A DNA stretch of 64,000 bases, taken from NCBI RefSeq assembly GCF_000429605.1, contig NZ_KE386926.1, positions 79,134-143,133 of the forward strand. The letters run 5' to 3'. Position 1 is the stretch's first letter. Every line of letters starts with the position of its first letter. The position numbers and the translations under genes were made by a program. Below the pieces are notes generated by a model. The model was given only the letters and a program-made list of their open reading frames with translations. It was not told the DNA's origin and made no database searches. The DNA is from Azonexus hydrophilus DSM 23864. Lineage in GTDB: Bacteria > Pseudomonadota > Gammaproteobacteria > Burkholderiales > Rhodocyclaceae. Positions 1-8,916 of this stretch are shown here, piece after piece.

Positions 1-60
1 GGCGTAGGCGTCGCCGACGCCATAGGTGTCGTAGGCCGACCAGTCGAGATGGGTTTTCAT
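1..60 (-). CDS. N-terminal fragment of an unknown protein
   Basis: An ATG at 60-58 on the minus strand opens a frame of 20 codons that continues past the window edge; it begins MKTHLDWSAYDTYGVGDAYA. I do not recognise the family from this little. No strong ribosome binding site precedes it, so the call rests on the open frame and on its position at the head of a gap after the glycosylase gene. The 126 bases between it and the glycosylase stop (61-186) hold nothing else I can name. Confidence 0.35.
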   Translation of the reverse strand, partial: MKTHLDWSAYDTYGVGDAYA

Positions 61-186
61 GCCAGTCAGGCAAGCAAAACCAGCGCCACAACAAATAGCT
101 GTAAAATCAAGGAACTACCAGCCACCACCTCTGTTGCATTCCTGACAATGCAGAAATCGCGATGCCCTTGGACGTCGCCCCGCTAC

Positions 187-912
187 TCAGGCCGGCCACA
201 AGCCCAGGTCGACCATCTGCCGGGTGGCTTCCGGCGCCCAGCCGCGATTGGCGGCCGGGCTGGCCGGGCTGGGGTGGAGGATGCGACCGAAGCGGACCGG
301 CAGACCGGCCAGGGCGATGGTGGCGCGCTTCTCGGCCCAGGCACCGACGCCGATCACCCATTCCGCCTGTAGCGCCTCGACCATGCGCCGCAGGTGGGCG
401 TCGCAGGCAGCCTGCAACGGCCCGGCTTCGGCGGCAGGCAGTTTGTCCGGGGTCAGGTTGCGGCCTTCGTCGAAGAAGACCAGCGGGCAATAATTGGCGA
501 CGAAATGCTCGGCAAAGAAGGCTTCCGGGGTGCCGAAGCGTTCGCGGAACAGGCCCCACAGGCGCTGCCCGCTGACTTCGCCGCGCTTGCAGGCAAAGCC
601 GTCCACCGGCTTCTTGGGATTTTCCAGCGCCGGCTTGCCAACCGCGCCGGACAGGCCGAGCCAGTCACGCACTGCGGCGATCTCGCCAAACGGCACGCCG
701 GTCTGGGCCATGCCGAACGGGCCGGGATTCATGCCAAGGAAGACGATCCGCTTCTTGTTGCTGCCAAAACGCTCCAGGTAGGCGCGATGCACCGTCCAGG
801 CGTAGTCGAGCGGGTTATAGACATGGCTGACCGGCGCAGCGAAGCGCATCGCATCGACTTCGCGGGAAAGGGTCTGGGCTGCCTCAACGAGGCGGGAGGC
901 AATGGCAGTCAT
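187..912 (-). CDS. SMUG1-like uracil-DNA glycosylase
   Basis: This 241-residue protein should remove uracil, and possibly oxidised pyrimidines, from DNA at the start of base excision repair. The N-terminal third carries the SMUG1 active-site block GMNPGPFGMAQTGVPFGE, nearly identical to the animal and bacterial SMUG1 motif, and the C-terminal part has the HPSPASPAAN loop that acts as the second motif of the superfamily. The frame stays open far upstream, but the family start is MTAIASRL at 912. The gene is divergent from the MocR-type regulator, with 84 bases between them. Confidence 0.88.
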   Translation of the reverse strand: MTAIASRLVEAAQTLSREVDAMRFAAPVSHVYNPLDYAWTVHRAYLERFGSNKKRIVFLGMNPGPFGMAQTGVPFGEIAAVRDWLGLSGAVGKPALENPKKPVDGFACKRGEVSGQRLWGLFRERFGTPEAFFAEHFVANYCPLVFFDEGRNLTPDKLPAAEAGPLQAACDAHLRRMVEALQAEWVIGVGAWAEKRATIALAGLPVRFGRILHPSPASPAANRGWAPEATRQMVDLGLWPA

Positions 913-996
913 CGGCGGAAGGGGTAACGGTGAAAGGCCGGGATTATCCCAGATATCCAGCCGATGGCCGGCGGACGGACCTGATAACATCCGGCC

Positions 997-2409
997 ATGA
1001 GCCGCTACCGGGAACTCGCTGCGCACACCGAAAAGCTGATCGCCGACGGCCTGCTTCGTCCGGGCGAGCGCCTGCCCTCGGTCCGCAGCGCCTGCCGCAG
1101 CCATGGCGTCAGTCCGATCACGGTGACCCAGGCCTACTACCTGCTGGAGAGTCGCGGGCTGATCGAAGCGCGGCCGAAGTCGGGCTATTTCGTTCGCGCC
1201 CGGCTGGGCCAGCGCCTGGCCGAGCCGGCGATGAGCCACCCGGTCGGCGGCTCGACGCAACTTCAGGTCAGCGATTTCATTTTCCAGATCCTGGACAGCG
1301 TGCGCGATCCGGCGGTGGTTCCGCTCGGTTCGAGCTTTCCCGACCCACGACTGTTTCCGCTCGACAAGCTGGGGCGTCATCTGGCCAATGCTGCCCGCCG
1401 CTTCGATCCGCTGGCCAGCCTCAGCGACCTGCCGCCGGGCAACGAGGAGCTGCGCCGGCAGTTGGCGCTGCGCTACCTGGCGCTCGGCGCCGACGTCTCG
1501 CCGCAGGAGATCGTCATCACTTCGGGCGCCATGGAAGGGCTCAATCTCTGCCTGCAGGCGGTCACCCGGCCCGGCGACCTGATCGCCGTCGAATCGCCGA
1601 CGTTCTACGCCGGCCTGCAGGCGAGCGAACGGCTCGGGCTCAAGGTCATCGAGATTCCCAGCCACCCCCGCGCCGGGGTCAGCCTACCAGCGCTGGCCGA
1701 GGCCTTGCGCCGGCATCCGGTCAAGGCCTGCCTGTTCATGCTCAATTTCGCCAACCCCACGGGCAGCCGGGTCGCCGACGAACACAAGCTGGAACTGCTG
1801 GAACTGCTCGGGTGCCACGAGGTGCCACTGATCGAGGACGATGTTTACGGCGAACTGCATTTCGGCCCGCAAGCGCCGCTGTGCAGCAAGGCTGCCGACC
1901 GGCGCGGGCTGGTCATGCATGTCTGTTCGTTCGCCAAGAGCCTGGCGCCGGGATACCGGATCGGCTGGGTCGCTGCCGGCCGTCACGCGCGCAGCATCCA
2001 GCGCCAGAAGCTGTCGCTCAGCCTGGCGACGACGGTGCCGGTGCAGATCGCCATCGCCGATTACCTCAGACAGGGCGGCTACGAAAACCATCTACGTCGT
2101 CTGCGCAATACGCTGGCCGCGCGGGAAGCGGCGCTGGTCGAAGCGATCGAGCAGCATTTCCCGTCCGCCACCCGGCTGGCGCGCCCGCAGGGCGGTTATT
2201 TCCTGTGGCTGGAACTGCCGCCCCAGGTCGATACCCTGCGCCTCCACCAGCAAGCGCTGGCGCAAGGCATCAGCATCGCCCCGGGACCGATCTTTTCGGC
2301 CAAGCGGGAGTTCGGCCACTATCTGCGGCTCAATTTCGGCCACCCCGACACCGCAGCAATGACGGCGGCAACGGCGGTTCTCGGCCAGTTGATCGAACAG
2401 CAGTTGTAG
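997..2409 (+). CDS. MocR-type regulator: GntR DNA-binding domain fused to an aminotransferase fold
   Basis: The protein is 470 residues long. Residues 1-70 are a GntR winged helix (GERLPSVRSACRSHGVSPIT), and the rest is a fold-type I aminotransferase domain, with the GAMEGLNLCLQ region, the NPTG motif in NFANPTGSR, and SFAKSLAPGYRIGW containing the lysine expected to bind PLP. Proteins of this build are usually transcription factors that sense PLP or an amino-acid derivative rather than free enzymes. It most resembles the YdcR branch. The target genes are unknown. It is divergent from the glycosylase, and the gap contains a small palindrome, GGGATTATCCC, that could be an operator. Confidence 0.85.
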   Translation: MSRYRELAAHTEKLIADGLLRPGERLPSVRSACRSHGVSPITVTQAYYLLESRGLIEARPKSGYFVRARLGQRLAEPAMSHPVGGSTQLQVSDFIFQILDSVRDPAVVPLGSSFPDPRLFPLDKLGRHLANAARRFDPLASLSDLPPGNEELRRQLALRYLALGADVSPQEIVITSGAMEGLNLCLQAVTRPGDLIAVESPTFYAGLQASERLGLKVIEIPSHPRAGVSLPALAEALRRHPVKACLFMLNFANPTGSRVADEHKLELLELLGCHEVPLIEDDVYGELHFGPQAPLCSKAADRRGLVMHVCSFAKSLAPGYRIGWVAAGRHARSIQRQKLSLSLATTVPVQIAIADYLRQGGYENHLRRLRNTLAAREAALVEAIEQHFPSATRLARPQGGYFLWLELPPQVDTLRLHQQALAQGISIAPGPIFSAKREFGHYLRLNFGHPDTAAMTAATAVLGQLIEQQL

Positions 2410-2518
2410 CCGGCAATCTGTGCCTATCGGAAATCACGGCATCTGAATCTGTTCCCATTCCAGGCCGAGTGATTTACTCCGCCCGATCGTCTCGACATCG
2501 CGACCGGAAGGAAACGGA

Positions 2519-3910
2519 ATGCACAAACCCATCACCAAAGCCCAGGAAGCCAGGCTGGCCTTCTATCGGAAAAAGGGAAAAATACACGCCAGAGCCACCG
2601 CGGGGAAATTCAACCGCCTGCGCTGGGCCATGGTCTGGCTGACCCAGATCGTTTTCTACGGTAGTTGCTGGCTGAGCTGGGAGACGAACGGGGTGACGCG
2701 GCAAGCCGTCCTGCTCGATATCGCGCACGAGAAGTTCTACCTGTTCGGCCTCGTCCTCTGGCCGCAGGACGCCCTGCTGATGGCTTTTGGCCTGATCCTG
2801 GCGGCGACGGCCTTGTTCTTCGTGACCGCCATCGCCGGCCGCCTGTTCTGCGGCTTTGCCTGCCCGCAAACGGTGTACACCGCGATCTTCACCTGGATCG
2901 AGGCCAGGGTGGAAGGCGACCACCTGGCTCGCCTGAAACTCGACCAGAGTCCGCCAAGTGGCCGCAAACTCGGGCTCAAGGCGATCAAGCACGGCTTGTG
3001 GCTGCTCTTCGCCGCCTGGACGGCGATCACCTTCGTCGGCTACTTCACCCCCATCCGCGAACTGCTGCCGGCCTTGCCGGCGGGCCGGCTGGGCCCCTGG
3101 GAGAGCTTCTGGCTCATCTTCTACGCGGCCTTCACCTACGTCCAGGCCGGTCTGGCGCGCGAGGCCGTGTGCCAGCACATGTGCCCCTACTCCCGCTTCC
3201 AGGGCGTGATGTTCGACCCGGACACCCGCAACGTCGCCTACGACCCGGCCCGTGGCGAACCGCGCAACAGCCGCCGTCAGGCCGGTAGCAGCGGTGACTG
3301 CGTCGATTGCGGCATTTGCGTGCAGGTCTGCCCGACCGGCATCGACATCCGCGACGGCCTGCAGTACCAGTGCATCAACTGCGGCCTGTGCATCGACGCC
3401 TGCGACCAGGTGATGGACAAGATCGGCGCGCCGCGCGGACTGATCCGCTTCATGTCCGAACGCGAAGTTGGCGGGGCAACGCCAACCAGGGGCTGGATCG
3501 GGCGACCCCGCGTGGCCGCCTACGCCGCCCTGTTGCTGGTGTGCTCGCTGCTCGCCGGGTGGACGCTGGCCGAGCGCTCGCTGCTGCTGGTCGATGTACT
3601 GCGCGACCGCGGTGCCCTGCACCGGGAAACCGCCGACGGCACGATCGAAAACGCCTACACGCTCAAGCTGATGAATCTCGACGAGAACCGTCGCAGCTTC
3701 ACGGTCGATGTCAGCGGCCCGGCCAATATCAGCATCGTCGGCGAACGGGAGTTCACCGTCGAGGCCGGCAGCATCCGGCCGGTTTCCCTGACCGTCGCCG
3801 TCCCCGCCGACAGCGGCGCCAGCGGCATCCAGCCGATCCAGTTCCGGGTCTGGGACCAAGACCGGCCAGCAAGCTCGGTGCTGGAAAAGAGCAGTTTTGT
3901 CCTGCCTTGA
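2519..3910 (+). CDS. ccoG: CcoG: cbb3 cytochrome oxidase assembly ferredoxin
   Basis: This 463-residue membrane protein belongs to the CcoG/RdxA/FixG family, which helps mature cbb3-type oxidase by reducing copper for CcoN. Visible are several membrane helices in the first 190 residues, the CGFACPQTVYTAIFTWIE segment, and two 4Fe-4S motifs (CVDCGICVQVCP and CINCGLCIDACD) near residues 260-300. Another helix and a C-terminal IgG-like domain follow. The start follows the ribosome site GGAAGGAAA. The ccoNOPQ genes are not nearby, and I saw no FNR box in the 109 bases upstream. A cbb3 oxidase would suit a microaerobic nitrogen fixer. Confidence 0.93.
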   Translation: MHKPITKAQEARLAFYRKKGKIHARATAGKFNRLRWAMVWLTQIVFYGSCWLSWETNGVTRQAVLLDIAHEKFYLFGLVLWPQDALLMAFGLILAATALFFVTAIAGRLFCGFACPQTVYTAIFTWIEARVEGDHLARLKLDQSPPSGRKLGLKAIKHGLWLLFAAWTAITFVGYFTPIRELLPALPAGRLGPWESFWLIFYAAFTYVQAGLAREAVCQHMCPYSRFQGVMFDPDTRNVAYDPARGEPRNSRRQAGSSGDCVDCGICVQVCPTGIDIRDGLQYQCINCGLCIDACDQVMDKIGAPRGLIRFMSEREVGGATPTRGWIGRPRVAAYAALLLVCSLLAGWTLAERSLLLVDVLRDRGALHRETADGTIENAYTLKLMNLDENRRSFTVDVSGPANISIVGEREFTVEAGSIRPVSLTVAVPADSGASGIQPIQFRVWDQDRPASSVLEKSSFVLP

Positions 3911-4016
3911 GGGGCAGTGGAACCAAGCGGCGGCTCAGCCCGATTCGTGCAGCTTGATGAGCGGCTGACCGGCAAACTCTCCGCGCGACAGGCAAGATTC
4001 CTGAGAAAATCGCCGC

Positions 4017-4841
4017 ATGCAAGCAAGCCCCCGCCCTGTAGCGGCCAGCCGGCCGCACTTCCACCGAACGCCCGCCCTGCCTTTCGTCGAAGCACGCAGT
4101 GCCGCCGACTCGCAGGCCTGCTACCGACCGCATGCCCACGCCGAATGGTCGATCGGCGCGGTCGACGCCGGCAGCAGCCGATTTTCCGTCGGCGCGGAGG
4201 AGCGTCGGCTCGTCCCCGGCGACCTGGTCGTCATTCCGCCCGAGCGCGTCCATGCCTGCAACCCGCAGGCGCATGGTCGCTGGAGCTATCGCATGCTCTA
4301 CATCGACGCAGACTGGATGGCCGACTTCCTGGCGACGACCCCGTTCGCTGCCGCATTGACCGACGCTGCCTGGCGGCACGCCCGCTCCCCGCTCGCCTAC
4401 CGTCGCTTCGCCGAGGTTTTCGCGGCAGTCCGCACCGGCGCCGATGCCGGCCGTTTTGCCGAGGCCCTCGGCCAGTTGTTCGTCGCACTGAGCGAACCGC
4501 TCGCCGTCGCGCCGCCAATCGACGCCCTGCCGCCCGCCATCGCCAACGTCCGCGACTGGCTGGACGCGCATTGCGACGCAAGCATTCCGCTCACCGAACT
4601 CGCCGCCCGCGCCGGCCTCAGCCCCTACCAGTTGATCCGCCGTTTCGTCCGCCACACCGGCATGACGCCGCACGCCTATCAACTCGACCGCCGCATCCAG
4701 CGCGCCCGCCGCCTGCTCGCCGCCGGCACGCCGATCTGCGATACCGCGCTGGCTACCGGCTTTGCCGACCAGAGCCACTTCCACCGCAGCTTCCGCGAAC
4801 GCGTCGCGGCCACCCCGGGGCAGTACGCCAGGCGGCGCTGA
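4017..4841 (+). CDS. AraC-family transcriptional regulator
   Basis: The protein has 274 residues. The N-terminal half is a cupin-like sensor domain (HAHAEWSIG, VPGDLVVIPPERVHAC), and residues 175-270 carry two helix-turn-helix units typical of AraC (LTELAARAGLSPYQLIRRF and ICDTALATGFADQSHFHRSF). The gene lies 68 bases upstream of a LysE exporter in the same direction, an arrangement common for amino-acid exporters and their activators, so it may control that gene. The inducer is unknown. Confidence 0.88.
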   Translation: MQASPRPVAASRPHFHRTPALPFVEARSAADSQACYRPHAHAEWSIGAVDAGSSRFSVGAEERRLVPGDLVVIPPERVHACNPQAHGRWSYRMLYIDADWMADFLATTPFAAALTDAAWRHARSPLAYRRFAEVFAAVRTGADAGRFAEALGQLFVALSEPLAVAPPIDALPPAIANVRDWLDAHCDASIPLTELAARAGLSPYQLIRRFVRHTGMTPHAYQLDRRIQRARRLLAAGTPICDTALATGFADQSHFHRSFRERVAATPGQYARRR

Positions 4842-4909
4842 GCCGCGCAATTTCGTCCAAGACCGACCGGCACCGGCTGGCGATACTCCGCCCATTTGCG
4901 GAAGCCGCC

Positions 4910-5539
4910 ATGCCCTTCGACTTCACCCAGTTCGGCCTCGTCGCCAGCGCCCACTTCGTCGCCCTGCTCAGCCCCGGGCCGGATTTCTTCCTGATCATGC
5001 GCACGCGCATCGTGCACGGCCTGCGCCCGGCCATCGCCACCAGCCTCGGCATCGCGCTGGCCAACGCCGCCTACATCGCCCTGGCGCTGACCGGCGTGTC
5101 ACTCCTGGCGCAGTGGCCGCAACTGTTTGCTGTGCTGAAGTGGGCCGGCTGTCTCTATCTGGTCTGGCTCGGCCTGCTGTTCCTGCGCAGCGACGGTCGG
5201 CTGCCGATCACCGACGCAGCCCCCTCGGCGACGACAAAACACTTTGCCCGACTGGCACCGCATCTGCTGCAGGGTTTCCTCTCCGGCATCCTCAACCCGA
5301 AGAACTCGCTGTTCTACGCCCTGCTCTTCGGCGCCCTCATCGCGCCAAACACGCCGGCCGGCGAACAGGCGCTCTACGGCCTGTGGATGGCGAGCATCGT
5401 CTTCGCCTGGGACGCCCTGATCGCCCATAGCGTCGGCCAGCCCCGGCTACTGGCCTGGTTCCACCGCCATCTGCGCGGCATCGAGCGGGTCTCCGGCGTA
5501 GTCATGCTTGCCATCGCCGCCGGCATCGTCATGCGCTGA
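4910..5539 (+). CDS. LysE/RhtB-family amino-acid exporter
   Basis: This inner-membrane protein of 209 residues has about six hydrophobic helices and the family signature LLSPGPDFFLIMRTRIVHG near the N-terminus, plus GFLSGILNPKNSLFY in the middle. The family exports amino acids or related small molecules; the substrate cannot be read from sequence. The same frame is open upstream, but ATG at 4910 matches the family start. Its last 93 bases overlap the 3' end of the convergent HAD phosphatase gene. Confidence 0.88.
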   Translation: MPFDFTQFGLVASAHFVALLSPGPDFFLIMRTRIVHGLRPAIATSLGIALANAAYIALALTGVSLLAQWPQLFAVLKWAGCLYLVWLGLLFLRSDGRLPITDAAPSATTKHFARLAPHLLQGFLSGILNPKNSLFYALLFGALIAPNTPAGEQALYGLWMASIVFAWDALIAHSVGQPRLLAWFHRHLRGIERVSGVVMLAIAAGIVMR

Positions 5540-6208
5540 AGCCGGCCAGGCCCGCCATTGCTGCACCGGCCAGCCCAGGCGGTGGGCGTGCGCGGTCAGC
5601 GCCGGGTCGGCATTGACCGCACAGGGCAGCGTGGCCAGTTCGAGCAGCGGCAGGTCATTGTGCGAGTCGGAATAGGCGTGCACCTGCGCGAATCCGGCCA
5701 GGTTCAGCCCCTGCCCGGCCAGCCAGGCCTCGACCGCAGCCGGCTTGCGCGGGCCGAAGCTGATCTCGCCGACGATGCGCCCGCTCAGGCGGTCGCCGAC
5801 GATTTCGGCGCGCGGCGCGATCAGCGCCAGCGGCCCGAACAGCTCGGCAATCCCGGCGGCGAGAAAGTCATGGGTCGCGGTGACGATGGCCAGCCGGTCG
5901 CCGCGCTGGCGATGCGCGTCGACGCTGGCGAAAGCGGTGCGCGAAATGCGCGGTGCGATCGCCTCGGCGACGAAACGGTCGCGCCAGCCCCGCCATTCGG
6001 CGAGCGGCCGGGTGCTCAGCAGCGACAGGTGAAAAGCCAGGTAGGCGCCGATGTCCAGGCTGCCCGCCTCGTAGCGTGCGTACTCTGCGGCCTGGCGCTG
6101 CAGCACGTCGGCAGGCAGTTGCCCGGCAGCAACCAGGTAAGCCAGCCAGAGGCTGTTGCTGTCGCCGTCGAGCAGGGTGTGGTCAAGATCGAAAAGTGCC
6201 AGATGCAT
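5447..6208 (-). CDS. HAD-IB family phosphatase
   Basis: This is a cytoplasmic phosphatase of 253 residues. The catalytic motif DLDHTLLDGDS is at the N-terminus, VTATHD supplies motif II, and SDSHNDLPLLE supplies the magnesium-binding motif IV. The family includes phosphoserine phosphatase-like enzymes acting on small phosphomonoesters. It is the last gene of the DeoR-ABC importer-phosphodiesterase operon, 15 bases after the phosphodiesterase, so a joint role in stripping phosphate from an imported compound is likely. The C-terminal ~30 residues overlap the exporter gene on the other strand, and this tail may not be essential. Confidence 0.85.
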   Translation of the reverse strand: MHLALFDLDHTLLDGDSNSLWLAYLVAAGQLPADVLQRQAAEYARYEAGSLDIGAYLAFHLSLLSTRPLAEWRGWRDRFVAEAIAPRISRTAFASVDAHRQRGDRLAIVTATHDFLAAGIAELFGPLALIAPRAEIVGDRLSGRIVGEISFGPRKPAAVEAWLAGQGLNLAGFAQVHAYSDSHNDLPLLELATLPCAVNADPALTAHAHRLGWPVQQWRAWPASAHDDAGGDGKHDYAGDPLDAAQMAVEPGQ

Positions 6209-6223
6209 GCTTGTTGGTGCCGC

Positions 6224-7039
6224 TCAGTCGATGAGCGCGCCGCTTTCGTCGAAGAAGGGATAAGGACCGGCGAAATCGCCGATGTTCGCGACATGGCTGA
6301 CCAGCACGCCGTCGTGCCAGCGGTGCAGCATGAAGCCCGGCGGTTCCATGCGGAAACCGCTGGGCGCCTGTTCGCGCAGGTCGAGCGCGACCTGGTGGGC
6401 GGTACTCGGGCAGGTCAGCGCCGCACGGCCGCCGACCATGGCGTGGATGGTCCGGTGCAGGTGACCGCACAGCACCCGCTGCACCTGCGGATGCTGCTCG
6501 AGGAGCCGGGCAAAGGCCGCGCGGCCGCGCAGGCCGATGCGGTCCATGTGGCCGATGCCGGTGGCGAAGGGCGGATGGTGCATCAGGATCAGCGTCGGCG
6601 CCGCCGGCCGTTCGGCCAGCGTGCGTGCCAGCCAATCAAGGCGCTCGGCGCAGAGTTCGCCGCCGCCCTGGCCGGGCACCAGGGTATCGAGGCCGACGAT
6701 GCGCAAGGGGTAATCGTCGATCGCGAACTGCAGGAATCCCGAGGCCGGGAAATAACCGGCCGGCGCGAAGGCGCGGCGCATCGCCTCGCGTTCGTCGTGA
6801 TTGCCGGGAACGACGACCAGCGCTTGCGGCAAGGGCGCCAGGATGGCTTGCAGGCAGGCATATTCCTCGGCACTGCCGACATCGACCAGATCGCCGGTGA
6901 GGACCACCAGATCGGGTTGCGGATCGAGTTTGCGCAGCGCGTCCACTGCCGCCTTGAGGCAGGCAGCGGTATCGACCCGACCGTAAGCTAGGCGGCCAGC
7001 GTTCTTGATGTGGGTATCGGTGAGTTGGGCAATCAGCAT
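6224..7039 (-). CDS. Calcineurin-like phosphodiesterase (CpdA/GpdQ type)
   Basis: This 271-residue metallophosphoesterase shows all the metal-binding motifs in order: LTDTH near residue 7, TGDLVD near 49, PGNHDE near 79, HHPPF near 154 and CGHLHRT near 192. Family members cleave cyclic nucleotides or glycerophosphodiesters. Nine bases separate its start from the ABC ATPase stop, and the HAD phosphatase follows. In this setting a phosphodiester substrate taken up by the importer is a better guess than cAMP, but that is inference. Confidence 0.87.
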   Translation of the reverse strand: MLIAQLTDTHIKNAGRLAYGRVDTAACLKAAVDALRKLDPQPDLVVLTGDLVDVGSAEEYACLQAILAPLPQALVVVPGNHDEREAMRRAFAPAGYFPASGFLQFAIDDYPLRIVGLDTLVPGQGGGELCAERLDWLARTLAERPAAPTLILMHHPPFATGIGHMDRIGLRGRAAFARLLEQHPQVQRVLCGHLHRTIHAMVGGRAALTCPSTAHQVALDLREQAPSGFRMEPPGFMLHRWHDGVLVSHVANIGDFAGPYPFFDESGALID

Positions 7040-7048
7040 CGTTGTCTC

Positions 7049-8086
7049 CTAGAGCACCATCAGGCCGTGCCGCTCGACGGCCAGCGCGACCGTTTCGCCG
7101 TGCCGGTATTCGCGGCGGGCCGGGGTTTCGAGGACCAGCGGCCGTTCCTCGCCGACATCGACGAACAAGCGTACATGGTCGCCGCAGAAAAAGGCCGCGC
7201 TGACCGTGCCGCGCAGGCTGGCCGCCTCGCCTTCGGCGGCGATGCGCGTGTCTTCCGGCCGAAAGAGGATTTCCCGGGCCGTCGCCGGCAGCTCCGGCCA
7301 GACGACGTAGCCACCAGGGCAACGGAAGACTTCGCCCTCGGCATGGCCGCTCAGGCGGTTCATCGTGCCGATGAATTCGGCCACGTAACGCGAGGCCGGC
7401 CGCTGGTAGATGTCGCGCGGCGCGCCGACCTGGGCGATGCGCCCGTGGTCCATGACGACGATGCGGTCGCCCAGCGCCATCGCCTCGGCCTGGTCGTGGG
7501 TGACGTAGATCGCGGTGATGCCCAGTTCGCGCAGCAGGCTGTCGATTTCGAAGCGCAGGGTGTCGCGCAGCTTGGCGTCGAGCGCGGTCAGCGGCTCGTC
7601 GAGCAGCAAGGCGCGCGGCCGCACGGCCAGCGCCCGGGCCAGCGCGACGCGCTGGCGCTGGCCCCCGGAAAGCTGGTCGATGCTGCGGTCGGCCAGCCGT
7701 TCGATACGCATCAGGGCGAGCATCTCGCCGACCCGGGCACGCTGTTCGGCGGCCGACTGGCGACGCAGGCGCAACCCGTAGGCGATGTTCTCGGCCACGG
7801 TCATGTTCGGAAACAGCGCGTACGACTGGAACACCATGCCGACGTTGCGCTTCTCGATCGGCAGCGCGGTGACATCCTCGCCACCGAACAGGACCCGGCC
7901 GCCGGCATCGGGCTGTTCGAGGCCGGCGATCAGGCGCAGCGTGGTCGTCTTGCCGCAACCGGACGGTCCGAGCAGGACCAGGGTTTCGCCGGCGGCAATG
8001 GCCAGGTCGACCGGTTCCAGCGCACGCGTACCGTCGGTGAAGGTCTTGGCGCAGTTTTCCAGGTAGATGGGGACGGCTTGCATCAT
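7049..8086 (-). CDS. ABC importer ATP-binding protein (PotA/FbpC type)
   Basis: This 345-residue ATPase has Walker A GPSGCGKTT, signature LSGGQRQRVALARAL, Walker B ALLLDEP and the switch histidine in YVTHDQAEAM. A C-terminal TOBE-type domain from about residue 240 is typical of importers for iron, polyamines, 2-aminoethylphosphonate and phosphodiesters. Its ATG overlaps the stop of the upstream permease gene (ATGATG junction), which implies translational coupling. It powers the importer formed by the next three upstream genes. Confidence 0.92.
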   Translation of the reverse strand: MMQAVPIYLENCAKTFTDGTRALEPVDLAIAAGETLVLLGPSGCGKTTTLRLIAGLEQPDAGGRVLFGGEDVTALPIEKRNVGMVFQSYALFPNMTVAENIAYGLRLRRQSAAEQRARVGEMLALMRIERLADRSIDQLSGGQRQRVALARALAVRPRALLLDEPLTALDAKLRDTLRFEIDSLLRELGITAIYVTHDQAEAMALGDRIVVMDHGRIAQVGAPRDIYQRPASRYVAEFIGTMNRLSGHAEGEVFRCPGGYVVWPELPATAREILFRPEDTRIAAEGEAASLRGTVSAAFFCGDHVRLFVDVGEERPLVLETPARREYRHGETVALAVERHGLMVL

Positions 8087-8907
8087 GAATCGTTCTCGGC
8101 AGAAGAGTCGCGCTCGGCGAAGACGGTGCGGCGCGGCCGGGCCAGCGCCTGCAGGGCGAGCAGCAGGGGGGTGATGAGCAGGAAGAAGATCAGCGTGTAG
8201 GCGCTGCCGATCTCCAGGCGCAAGGAAGCGTAGGCGTCGGCCAGGCCGACCGGCAGGGTCTTGGTGAATGGCGTATGGAGCAGCCAGGTCATGTTGAATT
8301 CGCCCATCGACAGCGTCACCACCATCAGCGCGCCGGCCAGGATGCCGTTGCGGCAGTTGGGCAGGACGATGTCGCGGAAACGCTGGGCGAAACCGGCGCC
8401 GAGCGAGGCGGCGCCCTCTTCCAGCGTCGGCAGGTCGATCACGCTGAGCACGGCGAGTACCGAGCGGACCATGAAGGGCAGCGTGAACAGCACGTGGCCG
8501 ACCAGGATGAAGGCGGCCGAGGTGCGAAAACCGGCCAGGCCGCCGTAGGCGACGATCAGGCCGAGCGCCGTGGCCAGCCCGGGAACGGCCACCGGCAGCA
8601 TCAGCAGTTCCTCGATGGCGCGGGCCAGGCGGCCGCGCGAGCGGGCCAGCAGATAGGCCAGCGGCACGCCGAGCAGCAGCGTCAGTACTAGGCAGGCGAG
8701 CGCCAGCCCGAGCGACAGGAACAGCGTATCGCGGTAGCCGTCCCAGACCTCGAGGACCCAGCGCAGCGTCAAGCCGCTTTCCAGGCCGACGAAGTAGTTG
8801 ACCGTCAAACCAGCGAGGATGGACATCACCACCGGGACGACGAGAAAGGCGCAGACCGCGATGGTGAAGGCGAACTGCAGGCCGTACAGGAATCTTCCGT
8901 GTTGCAT
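8083..8907 (-). CDS. ABC importer permease, second subunit
   Basis: This inner-membrane protein has 274 residues and about six helices. The EAA loop that contacts the ATPase is LEEGAASLGAGFAQRFRDIV, near residue 180. The family is the spermidine/iron/aminoethylphosphonate type of binding-protein-dependent permeases (PotC/PhnV-like). It lies nine bases after the first permease gene and overlaps the ATPase gene by four bases. Confidence 0.9.
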   Translation of the reverse strand: MQHGRFLYGLQFAFTIAVCAFLVVPVVMSILAGLTVNYFVGLESGLTLRWVLEVWDGYRDTLFLSLGLALACLVLTLLLGVPLAYLLARSRGRLARAIEELLMLPVAVPGLATALGLIVAYGGLAGFRTSAAFILVGHVLFTLPFMVRSVLAVLSVIDLPTLEEGAASLGAGFAQRFRDIVLPNCRNGILAGALMVVTLSMGEFNMTWLLHTPFTKTLPVGLADAYASLRLEIGSAYTLIFFLLITPLLLALQALARPRRTVFAERDSSAENDS

Positions 8908-8916
8908 CGCGCCTCC

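Noticed and set aside
2410..2518. FNR box before ccoG
   Set aside because: No TTGAT-N4-ATCAA or close variant was found in the gap.
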